Below, piece after piece: positions 8,923 through 16,428 of a DNA stretch of 64,000 bases. The DNA comes from Paraburkholderia sp. CNPSo 3272 (GTDB taxonomy: Bacteria > Pseudomonadota > Gammaproteobacteria > Burkholderiales > Burkholderiaceae): the NCBI RefSeq assembly GCF_024206495.1, contig NZ_JAMBPQ010000006.1:248001-312000 (forward strand), given 5' to 3'. Below the pieces are notes generated by a model. The model had not been told where the DNA came from and made no database searches. It saw only the letters and a program-made list of their open reading frames with translations. Both the position numbers and the translations under genes were made by a program. How positions within the stretch are numbered: position 1 is the first letter of the stretch; each line of letters begins with the position of its first letter.

Positions 8923-9564
8923 ATGACCCCGACCCTTGCCGATGTCGCCATCCCCGACAGCAAGCTTGCCCGCGAAATCACCGAACTCGTGCGCGACACC
9001 GAATCGCCGCTGCTCTTCCATCATTCGAGCCGCGTCTATTATTTCGGCGCGCTGGCCGGCCGCCGGCTCGACCTGAAGTTCGATCGCGAACTGCTCTACG
9101 CAGGCGCAATGTTTCATGACATGGGCCTCACGCACGCGCACAGCAGCGAGCACGAGCGCTTCGAAGTGGACGGCGCGAATGCCGCGCGCGATTTCCTGCG
9201 CGGCCACGGCGTCTCGCAGCACGACATCGACCTCGTGTGGACAGCCATCGCGCTGCACACGACGCCAGGCATCCCGCAGCACATGCATCCGGTGATCGCC
9301 CTTGTCACGGCGGGCGTCGAAATGGACGTCCTCGGCATTGCCTACGACCGCTTCAGCGACACCGAACGCGAGGCCGTGGTCCACGCGCACCCGCGCAGCG
9401 AGCACTTCAAGGAGGACATCATCCAGACCTTCTATGACGGCATCAAGCACAAGCCCGCCACCACCTTTGGCAACGTCAAGGCCGACGTGCTCGCAGACAA
9501 GGATCCGCACTTCCATGCCGGCAACTTCTGCAGCGTGATCCGCCATAGCGCCTGGCGCGGTTGA
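8923..9564 (+). CDS. HD-domain metal-dependent hydrolase (cyanamide hydratase-like)
   Basis: This 213-residue protein carries an HD-superfamily metal site: an early His in FHHSSRVYYF near residue 33, the diagnostic MFHDMGLTH near residue 65, and a later ALHTTPGIPQHMHP near residue 108. Single-domain HD proteins of this size in proteobacteria are often annotated as cyanamide hydratase-like or general phosphohydrolases. The substrate cannot be inferred. GGAG at 8911-8914 with an 8-base spacer supports the ATG at 8923 over an upstream in-frame start at 8833. It lies directly upstream of a diguanylate cyclase gene, but with about 150 bases between, so co-transcription is uncertain. It lacks the GYP extension of c-di-GMP phosphodiesterases. 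Confidence 0.82.
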   Translation: MTPTLADVAIPDSKLAREITELVRDTESPLLFHHSSRVYYFGALAGRRLDLKFDRELLYAGAMFHDMGLTHAHSSEHERFEVDGANAARDFLRGHGVSQHDIDLVWTAIALHTTPGIPQHMHPVIALVTAGVEMDVLGIAYDRFSDTEREAVVHAHPRSEHFKEDIIQTFYDGIKHKPATTFGNVKADVLADKDPHFHAGNFCSVIRHSAWRG

Positions 9565-9712
9565 ACAACACCGGGAGCGATCCGGGACGCCCGAGGCAGG
9601 GCTAGGCGCGGTTCCGACAGGCGATGCTATGCTCATCGCGCTGCCCGGAAACGCGCCGCCGGGCCACGCCGCAACGCGATGCGCGCGCGCCCATTCGCTG
9701 TCCGGGGGCTTC

Positions 9713-11503
9713 ATGCAGCACACGCCAGGCCGCACGCGGCCGCACGGCTTCTCCAGCATGGTCATGAAACGCCCGCACCTCGTCGTGACGGTGTGCTTTC
9801 TTGCGGCCATGGCGCTGGTGAGCGGCGTGGGCCTGCGCCAGCTCTACCAGATGACGCGCAACGAACTCCATAACCGCCAGCGCGACCTGGAGGTGCGCGC
9901 CGTGGGCGTGGACGCGCTGATTTCCGCGGAGCGCCGGCGCCTGCTGTTCCTGCGCGACTACGCGCAACACGTGCTCGCCTCGCCGAGCCAGCAGAGCGCC
10001 GGCTTGCAGAATCCGAAGGTGCAGGCCGCGCTGCGCGACAGCGACAAGCTGCAGTGGGACATTCCCGGCGCAATGGATGGGCCGCTCGTTTTCGGCACCA
10101 ATGCGCAAGGGCTCGCGGGAATCGAGGGCTTTCACCGCGACGCCGCCACGCTGGCCGCCGACATCGTGCTCGCGCGCGCGATCAGCCCGCTGCTCGCGAT
10201 CAGCCAGAGCGCCGACGCGGTGCAAAGCACGGTCGCGTACATCTCGGCCAACGGCCTGTACGTGCTCTCGCCGGAACGCCCGGACGCGCACGCGCCCGAC
10301 CTGTTGCGGCGCTTCAGCGCCATGCCTTACTACCGCCTGCATGTCACCGGCCAGAACCCCGCACGCGATATCGTCTGGACTCCGATCTATACGGAATCGA
10401 AAAGAAGCGAGGCCATCTCCACGCTCAGTGCGCCCGTCTACGCGAACGGACAGTTTCGCGGCGCCGTGGTGATGGACGTCGCGCCCTCGCGCCTGCTCGC
10501 GCTCCAGCTCGCCACCTCGAACCTGAGCGACGACGAGGCGCCCGCCGAGTTCGGCCTCCTGAACAGTAACGGCGACCTTGTCTATTTCGTCGATGGCAAG
10601 ATCACCGCGCAGCGTCCCGCGCGGTTCGATCCGTCTCTGCTCGACGCGGCGCGCGCGTCTGCGGCCGCATGGATGAAGCGAGGCCAAGGGTATGCCGTAC
10701 GCTCGGGCCGGTATCTGCTCTTTCAGCACGTGGGGGATTCGCACTGGATCCTGCTCACGAATACCGACGACTCGGAGCTCACGCTCGCGGCGGCGCGCCG
10801 CGTGTTCAGCAGCCCACTGATCGTCGCGTGGCTGGCGATCGCCGTTCTGCTCGTCGGCACGCTGCGCGTCGTCAAGCACATATTCGGCCAGTACGTCGAA
10901 GCGAGTACGCGGCTTGAAACGCTCGCGCGCAGCGACCCGCTAACCGGCCTCGCGAACCGCCGGCGCTTCCAGGAAGTGTTCGACGAGACGCTGGAGCGCG
11001 CCGCGCGCGAAGGCGGTGATGAGGCGGCGACGCCCGCCATGGCGATGCTGATGCTCGATATCGACTACTTCAAGCGCGTGAACGACCGCTTCGGCCACGC
11101 GGCGGGCGACCGCGTTCTGGTGATCTTCGCGGGCATTCTGCGTAACAACCTGCGCAGTGCTGAAATGCCCGCGCGCGTGGGCGGCGAGGAGTTCGCGGCG
11201 CTGCTGCCGGGCGCCGATCTCGCGACGGCCGCGGGCGTGGCCGAGCGTATCCGCCGGGCGGTCGAAGCGCACGCGGCAAACGCCGCGCATGCCGCCAGCA
11301 CGCCGGGCGACGCCGCCAACCAGGATGCGGATACGATTGCGTTCACGGTCTCGATCGGCGTGGCGGCCAGTCCCGCCGACTGCCCCGCCCGCTACGAAGC
11401 GCTCATGCAGGTCGCCGACCGGCGGCTCTACGCCGCGAAAGCAGGCGGTCGCAATCGCGTCGTTGCAGAGGATTCCCGATCGATCGATCCCGCGCGTGCC
11501 TGA
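9713..11503 (+). CDS. Membrane-bound diguanylate cyclase (GGEEF) with periplasmic sensor domain
   Basis: The protein has two transmembrane segments (about residues 20-38 and 362-380) bracketing a periplasmic Cache-like sensor of about 320 residues. A short linker leads to a GGDEF domain starting SDPLTGLANRR. The active-site motif is GGEEF at about 490-494, with the metal residues of LDIDYFKRVND, so cyclic-di-GMP synthesis is expected. The inhibitory-site position five residues before GGEEF reads RSAE rather than RxxD, so product inhibition may be weak. Starts are uncertain: ATG 9713 has a G-rich stretch five bases upstream, while ATGs at 9629, 9758 and 9764 are also in frame. An EAL phosphodiesterase gene follows on the same strand about 190 bases downstream. 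Confidence 0.9.
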   Translation: MQHTPGRTRPHGFSSMVMKRPHLVVTVCFLAAMALVSGVGLRQLYQMTRNELHNRQRDLEVRAVGVDALISAERRRLLFLRDYAQHVLASPSQQSAGLQNPKVQAALRDSDKLQWDIPGAMDGPLVFGTNAQGLAGIEGFHRDAATLAADIVLARAISPLLAISQSADAVQSTVAYISANGLYVLSPERPDAHAPDLLRRFSAMPYYRLHVTGQNPARDIVWTPIYTESKRSEAISTLSAPVYANGQFRGAVVMDVAPSRLLALQLATSNLSDDEAPAEFGLLNSNGDLVYFVDGKITAQRPARFDPSLLDAARASAAAWMKRGQGYAVRSGRYLLFQHVGDSHWILLTNTDDSELTLAAARRVFSSPLIVAWLAIAVLLVGTLRVVKHIFGQYVEASTRLETLARSDPLTGLANRRRFQEVFDETLERAAREGGDEAATPAMAMLMLDIDYFKRVNDRFGHAAGDRVLVIFAGILRNNLRSAEMPARVGGEEFAALLPGADLATAAGVAERIRRAVEAHAANAAHAASTPGDAANQDADTIAFTVSIGVAASPADCPARYEALMQVADRRLYAAKAGGRNRVVAEDSRSIDPARA

Positions 11504-11694
11504 CGTGGGCTTGCCAATCCTGTTGGCTGCCGTCATGCGCGGTGCATGAGCGGGAGCGCCGGCGGCCACTGCGATTGCGCCGGCGCGCGGGACAGCAGCG
11601 CGTCGCCGCCAGCGGAAAGACGCTACCATCGGCAGCGGCGATCGACGAAAGCCGCGCCTCGCCTTCGTTCGCGACGCCGGAGCCCGACCGTACC

Positions 11695-13269
11695 ATGAGC
11701 AGCCGACTCACCGCCCTGACGACGTTTTGTGTCGTGGCGTTCGCCGTCCTGGCAACGCTCACGGCGGCCGTGTACGCGTCGGACGCCGTATTCGAACGCC
11801 AGCAGCGCCAGCACGTTGACGTCTTTTCGCATCGCGCGCTGCTGCGCGCCGACCTGGTGACCGCCGAGGCAGAGGCCGCTTTGCGCGAACTGATGCCATA
11901 CTCCGACACCCCGTGCACGAGCGAGCACACGCAACGCTTGCGGCATGTCGAGGAGCGGTATCGATACATTCGCGAAGTCGCCACGACCGATGGCGCACGG
12001 CTGAACTGCAGTTCGCAACGCGGCGCCATCGATACCGCATTGCCGCCGCCCGAATGGACCTATGCCCAAAGCTTCACCGCATGGCATACCGAAGTCGGCA
12101 AGCCCGGCAGCGAACGGCGCATGCTCAACATGCGCCTCGGCAATCACGTCGTGGTGATCGATCCGCGCTTCTACCTCGATATCGTGCCGCTCGACGACAC
12201 CCTCGAGCTGACCGTGCTCGAAACGCAGAACGGCGCCGTGATTTCAAGCTTGACGAACGCCGACCCTGCCCTCGTACGCGCAGCGCTGCAGCGCACCGGC
12301 AGGAGCCCGTATTTCGAGGGACGCTATTACGTCGTCGAGCGCTCGCAGCGCTATCCCATCGCGGTGGTCGCGTATGAGCCCGAGGAACGCATGCGCCGCA
12401 ACCTGCCCGCGCAACTCAGGACCATGATCCCGCCCGCGCTCGTCCTGAGCTTGCTCGGCACATGGCTCGTCCTGCGCTGGCGCCGCAAGCTGCGCACGCC
12501 GCGCAACGCGATACTGCAGGGCATCCGGCGGCGCCAGTTCGTGGCATGGCTGCAGCCGCTCGTCTCGCTGGAAAGCGGGCGCTGCGTCGGCGCGGAAGCG
12601 CTCGTGCGCTGGAAGCTCGAAGACGGCACCCTCGTCGCGCCGGACACATTCATTCCGATGGCGGAATCACTCGACCTCGTCGAGCCCGTCACCGATCAGG
12701 TCATACGTTCCGTGTTCGAGGGTGTGGGCGCAGCTCTCGCGCGGCGCCGCGACCTGCATGTCTCGCTCAATCTTGCCGGCAAGGATCTCGCCGGCACACG
12801 TGTGCTCGAAACCCTCAAGGCCAGCCTCGCGAAATATGCCGTGCGCCCCGAACAAATCTGGTTCGAAGCGATCGAGCGCACGCTCATCGACACCGCCCGC
12901 TCCGCGCCCGTCCTCGAAGCGTTTCGAGCAGCCGGCCACCGCATTTTCATCGACGATTTCGGCACGGGATATTCGAGTCTCTCGTATCTGCAGGACTTGC
13001 CCGTGGACGGCATCAAGATCGACCGCGCATTCATCCGCTCGCTGGCGAGCGGCGAGGAAATGAACAAGATCGTGCCGCACATCATCGAAATGGCGCGCAG
13101 CCTCGACCTGCTGATGGTCGCCGAAGGTGTGGAAACCGAGGCGCAAGCCGAGTATCTGCGCGAGCGCGGCGTGCAGTTCGCGCAGGGCTGGCTCTATGCG
13201 AAGGCCATGCCCGCCGACGAATTCCTGCGCTACCTGGAGCGTGAAGCGGCGCGCACGCGCGAGACGTGA
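11695..13269 (+). CDS. CSS-motif EAL-domain cyclic-di-GMP phosphodiesterase
   Basis: The 524-residue protein has an N-terminal transmembrane helix (about 6-25) and a periplasmic CSS-type domain with Cys residues near 73 (DTPCTSE) and about 100 (LNCSS). A second helix follows at about 245-262, then an EAL domain. Catalytic features are intact: EALVRW near 300, an Asn in VSLNLAGK, IDDFGTGYSSLSYL, Lys in IKIDRAF and EGVET. It should therefore hydrolyse c-di-GMP. In other bacteria the periplasmic cysteines act as a DSB-controlled redox switch, which may apply here. I chose ATG 11695, which opens the first helix, with GGAG about 12 bases upstream. It lies next to the GGEEF cyclase, so the pair may tune one local c-di-GMP pool. 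Confidence 0.92.
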   Translation: MSSRLTALTTFCVVAFAVLATLTAAVYASDAVFERQQRQHVDVFSHRALLRADLVTAEAEAALRELMPYSDTPCTSEHTQRLRHVEERYRYIREVATTDGARLNCSSQRGAIDTALPPPEWTYAQSFTAWHTEVGKPGSERRMLNMRLGNHVVVIDPRFYLDIVPLDDTLELTVLETQNGAVISSLTNADPALVRAALQRTGRSPYFEGRYYVVERSQRYPIAVVAYEPEERMRRNLPAQLRTMIPPALVLSLLGTWLVLRWRRKLRTPRNAILQGIRRRQFVAWLQPLVSLESGRCVGAEALVRWKLEDGTLVAPDTFIPMAESLDLVEPVTDQVIRSVFEGVGAALARRRDLHVSLNLAGKDLAGTRVLETLKASLAKYAVRPEQIWFEAIERTLIDTARSAPVLEAFRAAGHRIFIDDFGTGYSSLSYLQDLPVDGIKIDRAFIRSLASGEEMNKIVPHIIEMARSLDLLMVAEGVETEAQAEYLRERGVQFAQGWLYAKAMPADEFLRYLEREAARTRET

Positions 13270-13284
13270 GCGTGGCGCGCGCTC

Positions 13285-13923
13285 TCAGGCGAGCGGACCC
13301 GGCGACGCGGCGTGCGGCAACCCACCGGGCAGGTGTGGGAGTGTCACGCCGCTGCGCGCCGCCGCGGCCTTGCTGAGCACGGCGCTGTCGTAGCCGCGAC
13401 CGGCGAAGCGCACGACATCGACGAGACTGAAGCCTTGTGCGCGATAGAACGCGATGAGGTGGGCGGCGGGAAACGGCGTATCCAGCGCGAGCTGCGTATA
13501 GCCGCGCGCAGCCGCCCAACGCCCCGCGAAAGCGAGCAGCGCACGGCCGATACCGCGGCTTTGCCATTTGGGCTCGATACCGAACTGATGGACCGAAGCC
13601 ACGCTGCGCTGCCGATAATGTTCGCACTGCGAATGGCTATCGTGACCTTCCACCGTGAGCGTACCGATGATCCTGCCGTTGCAGACAGCGACGAAGCAAT
13701 CGCCAGCCAGCGCGCGCTCACGCGTGAGGCTCGCCGCTTGATCGGCACACGAGCAGTGCAATCCGAGCGACGCGAGCCGCGAGAACGCGCGATGCAGCAG
13801 ACGCGTCAGCGCTTCCCATGAGTCGTGGCGCGGATCGAAGCGCCTCAGCACGAGCCGGCCGAGGCCGGGCTGCACGGAGGTGATCTGCTCATCCGGGCGC
13901 TGGGTTGCACGCGAGATCGACAT
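13285..13923 (-). CDS. GNAT-family N-acetyltransferase
   Basis: The protein (212 residues) has the GNAT acetyl-CoA pyrophosphate loop QSRGIGRALL near residue 128 (the Q/RxxGxG/A motif), preceded by the strand with VHQFGIEPKW and followed by FYRAQGFSLVDVV typical of the C-terminal GNAT strand. It transfers acetyl from acetyl-CoA to an unknown amine. GGAGA lies upstream of the ATG at 13923 at good spacing. The gene is convergent with the EAL gene, with only 15 bases between stops. A Cys-rich CSCAD patch near residue 57 has no evident role. The substrate cannot be predicted from sequence. Confidence 0.85.
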   Translation of the reverse strand: MSISRATQRPDEQITSVQPGLGRLVLRRFDPRHDSWEALTRLLHRAFSRLASLGLHCSCADQAASLTRERALAGDCFVAVCNGRIIGTLTVEGHDSHSQCEHYRQRSVASVHQFGIEPKWQSRGIGRALLAFAGRWAAARGYTQLALDTPFPAAHLIAFYRAQGFSLVDVVRFAGRGYDSAVLSKAAAARSGVTLPHLPGGLPHAASPGPLA

Positions 13924-14164
13924 GGCGTCTCCAGTCGTTTCGATGCCTCCAGTCTAGGGTTGGCCCGTAAGGGCAACAAGAAAAAATCTCGTAAAAAACG
14001 GCGTGTTGGTTGTGAATGCAGGGGTGTATGCACGCTAGCCTTGCTCGGCCATACGCTCCGCCACGGCGAGCACGATGCGTCGTGCCGAGTCGCTTCGCGC
14101 AGCGAGTGCGGCTCACCTCGAGGGCATAATGACGAACCCCTTTTCGATCGAACGGAGAGTCAGC

Positions 14165-14638
14165 ATGGCGCATGGCGAACACACCTACCGCGTTTCGGTG
14201 CAATGGACGGGCAATCGCGGCAGCGGCACTTCGGGTTATCGCGACTACGACCGCGATCACGTGATCCGCGCGAGCGGCAAGCCGGACATTCCGGGCTCGT
14301 CGGATCCGGCCTTTCGCGGCGACGGCTCACGCTGGAATCCCGAAGATCTGCTCGTGGCCTCGGCTTGCGCGTGCCACAAGCTCTGGTATCTGCACCTGTG
14401 CGCCGAGGCGGGCATCGCCGTGCTCGCCTATGAAGACGAGGCCGAAGGCACGATGGCCGATACGCCGCAGCGCGGCGCCTTCACGAAGATCGTGCTGCGC
14501 CCGCGCGTGACGATCCGCGCGAGCGACAACCGCAGCCTCGCCGAGCGGCTCCATCATGCAGCGCACGAGCAGTGCTATATCGCCAATTCGGTCAACTTCC
14601 CCATCGTTTGCGAGCCGGTCATCGAACTCGGTGCGTAG
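14165..14638 (+). CDS. OsmC-family protein
   Basis: This 157-residue OsmC-fold protein contains the central motif NPEDLLVASACACHKLWYL (near residues 59-77), which carries the first redox Cys region, but the second conserved Cys of peroxidase-active members is displaced: it sits in HEQCYIANS near residue 138. It may reduce organic peroxides, but peroxidase chemistry is less certain than for the Ohr protein downstream. GGAGA seven bases before the ATG at 14165 fixes the start. An ATG at 14129 is in frame but lacks such a site. The gene is upstream of ohr with a separate promoter and may belong to the same peroxide-stress neighbourhood. Confidence 0.85.
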   Translation: MAHGEHTYRVSVQWTGNRGSGTSGYRDYDRDHVIRASGKPDIPGSSDPAFRGDGSRWNPEDLLVASACACHKLWYLHLCAEAGIAVLAYEDEAEGTMADTPQRGAFTKIVLRPRVTIRASDNRSLAERLHHAAHEQCYIANSVNFPIVCEPVIELGA

Positions 14639-14773
14639 CGGCTGGCGCAAGCCAGGAACGGCCCGTCCGGCAATCCCAGGAGTGCCGGAAAAAGGGGCTC
14701 TATCGAAAGTGACGGCGCATATCGGTCGATAACGTTTTAGCGATCGACTCCCTCCGGAAGCCGCCCCATATAT

Positions 14774-14785
14774 ATCGCATACGAT
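14774..14785. promoter_or_regulatory. Candidate OhrR operator, copy 1
   Basis: ATCGCATACGAT is a near-perfect inverted repeat just upstream of the ohr -35 element. It matches the copy at 14831-14842 at eleven of twelve positions, and a third copy lies in front of ohrR. MarR-type OhrR repressors bind such palindromes around their own and the ohr promoters. Confidence 0.6.
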
Positions 14786-14799
14786 TTAATCTCATGCGC

Positions 14800-14828
14800 T
14801 TGACATGCCGGAATTTCTCGTCCATTAT
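14800..14828 (+). promoter_or_regulatory. Sigma-70 promoter of ohr
   Basis: TTGACA at 14800-14805 is a consensus -35, and CATTAT at 14823-14828 is a four-of-six -10, with a 17-base spacer. It is bracketed by the two ATCGCAT(A/G)CGAT palindromes, the layout expected for a repressed peroxide-inducible promoter. Confidence 0.65.
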
Positions 14829-14830
14829 GC

Positions 14831-14842
14831 ATCGCATGCGAT
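14831..14842. promoter_or_regulatory. Candidate OhrR operator, copy 2
   Basis: ATCGCATGCGAT is a perfect 12-base palindrome placed immediately downstream of the ohr -10 element, 57 bases centre-to-centre from copy 1. A repressor bound here would block promoter clearance. Confidence 0.65.
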
Positions 14843-14897
14843 TCGATCTTACGCGACGCATATGACCTACCCTCTCAAATCCATCCAGGAGCGCAAC

Positions 14898-15344
14898 ATG
14901 GCAACGATCGACAAAGTGCTGTTCTCGGGCAACACCCACACCACCATCAATCACGACCCCGCGGCCCAACGCGGCGAATTCGGCGTGGTCGACCTCGAAC
15001 TGTCGTCTTCAAGCGGCGAAACCCTCGACATCGTCGCGAGTGAACCGCATCCGCGGGCCGAGCAGCTGTTCGCCGGCGCATGGTCCGCCTGCTACATCTC
15101 CGCGCTCGGCATCGCGGCGTCGCTGAAGAAGGTCGCCCTGCCGGCGGAAGCTTCGGTGGACATTCAGGTCGATATCGGCCAGACCGGCGCCGCCTGGTTC
15201 CTCGGCGCGCACTTCACGGTCGCGCTGCCGGGCGTCGAGCAGAACGTGGCAGAGGCCATCGCGCGCAGCGCCCATCAGATCTGCCCGTACTCGAAGGCCG
15301 TCCACGGCAACATCGACGTCAGCCTCACCGTCGTCACCGCATAA
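14898..15344 (+). CDS. ohr: Organic hydroperoxide resistance protein
   Basis: Ohr is a thiol peroxidase that reduces organic hydroperoxides to alcohols, using two cysteines recycled by lipoylated proteins. The 148-residue product has both redox motifs: AEQLFAGAWSACYISAL near residue 60 and ICPYSKAVHGN near residue 129. It also has the expected Ohr start, with a GNTHTTINHD strand. AGGAG six bases upstream of the ATG at 14898 fixes the start. A strong promoter and two palindromes lie upstream, and the ohrR repressor gene is downstream in the same direction, so peroxide induction is well supported. One small secreted-protein gene lies between ohr and ohrR. Confidence 0.95.
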   Translation: MATIDKVLFSGNTHTTINHDPAAQRGEFGVVDLELSSSSGETLDIVASEPHPRAEQLFAGAWSACYISALGIAASLKKVALPAEASVDIQVDIGQTGAAWFLGAHFTVALPGVEQNVAEAIARSAHQICPYSKAVHGNIDVSLTVVTA

Positions 15345-15406
15345 CCGATAAACGCAATCGCCTCTTTCACCCAATTTCACTGCAATTCACCTCGCGAGAT
15401 CCGATC

Positions 15407-15676
15407 ATGAAGACCCAATTCATCGCCAAGCTCCTCATCGCCCTTTCTGTCAGCGCAGCCGCCCCCGCATTCGCCAGCGGCTACGGACCGGCGCCGTCGT
15501 ATCGGCCCGAAGTCGGCGCACCGGCATCGCAACGCGGCCAGAGCGTGCAAACGCTCGCCGCCGAGCGCGCCGAAAGCGGCACCGCAGCGACGGCATACGG
15601 CGGCATGGCCGACGCCACCTCGGGCGCGGGCAGCCGCGTCTCGATGGAGCGAAACAACCTCTTCGCCCACCATTGA
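15407..15676 (+). CDS. Small secreted hypothetical protein between ohr and ohrR
   Basis: The 89-residue product begins MKTQFIAKLLIALSVSAAAPAFA, a clear Sec signal peptide with an AFA cleavage site near residue 23. The mature part of about 66 residues is rich in Gly, Ala, Ser and Arg, with no Cys and no domain I recognise. It ends in a short basic/aromatic tail, FAHH. It resembles the many small periplasmic proteins of unknown function in Burkholderia. It lies 62 bases after ohr and 139 bases before ohrR, so it could be transcribed with ohr from the peroxide-inducible promoter. No function can be proposed from sequence. Confidence 0.75.
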   Translation: MKTQFIAKLLIALSVSAAAPAFASGYGPAPSYRPEVGAPASQRGQSVQTLAAERAESGTAATAYGGMADATSGAGSRVSMERNNLFAHH

Positions 15677-15751
15677 TTGCGCCACCGCGTCGTGGCTGTT
15701 TCGGCGGACATCGCAATGGCGAGGTGCGGCGGAACCGGTGCCGGCCTGCGA

Positions 15752-15768
15752 TATAATCGCAAGCGATT
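15752..15768 (+). promoter_or_regulatory. ohrR promoter -10 overlapped by OhrR operator copy 3
   Basis: TATAAT at 15752-15757 is a consensus -10, although no good -35 is visible upstream. It overlaps ATCGCAAGCGAT (15756-15767), part of the 14-base inverted repeat AATCGCAAGCGATT. The sequence matches the two ohr operators in both CGAT arms, which suggests autorepression of ohrR. Confidence 0.6.
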
Positions 15769-15815
15769 TATTCAAGTTTGCGAGTCGTTGAGGCCTTTGC
15801 CCGAAGAGGATGACC

Positions 15816-16283
15816 ATGAAATCGACGGACCACCCGGCGCAGGGCGCCACGCCCGCGCCGCTCGCAGACTACCTTTGCTTCGCGGTTTACTCGACGAATC
15901 TTGCGTTCGGCAAGGCGTACAAGCCGATCCTGGATGAACTCGGGCTGACCTATCCGCAGTACATAGCGATCATCGCGCTCTGGGAGCAGGACAACCAGAC
16001 GGTGAGCGGCCTGGGCGAGAAACTCTTTCTCGAATCCAACACGCTGACGCCGATGCTGAAAAAGCTCGAAGCGATGGGGTATGTGCAACGGCGGCGCGAT
16101 CCGGAAGATGAGCGCCAGGTGCGTGTGAGCCTGACCGCGAGCGGCCGGAAGCTGCGCGAAAAGAGCCTGAAAGCCGCGGATCTCACCGACGCGACCGGGC
16201 TGGGCCACGACGAATTCATGAAACTGCAAAAGGCGATCGTGAACCTGCGCGCCAATTTGATTCGTTCACTCGACACCGAATAG
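15816..16283 (+). CDS. ohrR: OhrR, MarR-family organic-peroxide-sensing repressor
   Basis: OhrR represses ohr and is inactivated when an N-terminal cysteine is oxidised by organic peroxide. The 155-residue protein carries this cysteine in LCFAVYSTN near residue 22, followed by the MarR dimerisation helix and the winged helix with [22 protein letters not shown] and the wing [17 protein letters not shown] chose the ATG at 15816, six bases after GAGG. The ATG at 15810 overlaps that site. A palindrome identical in its arms to the two ohr operators overlaps its -10 region, so autoregulation is likely. The position of further cysteines for the two-Cys mechanism is unclear. Confidence 0.94.
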   Translation: MKSTDHPAQGATPAPLADYLCFAVYSTNLAFGKAYKPILDELGLTYPQYIAIIALWEQDNQTVSGLGEKLFLESNTLTPMLKKLEAMGYVQRRRDPEDERQVRVSLTASGRKLREKSLKAADLTDATGLGHDEFMKLQKAIVNLRANLIRSLDTE

Positions 16284-16428
16284 CCGTCGCAGCCGCGCCC
16301 ACGTTTTTTGCGGACCGGCTTCGATCATCAATAGTCAGGACTACGACAAATACCGTGGTTGAAGGAAGGCATACGCACGTCCAATGCGTCCTGCTCGCCA
16401 CGGCCCAACGTCACCATCAGGAATTGAT

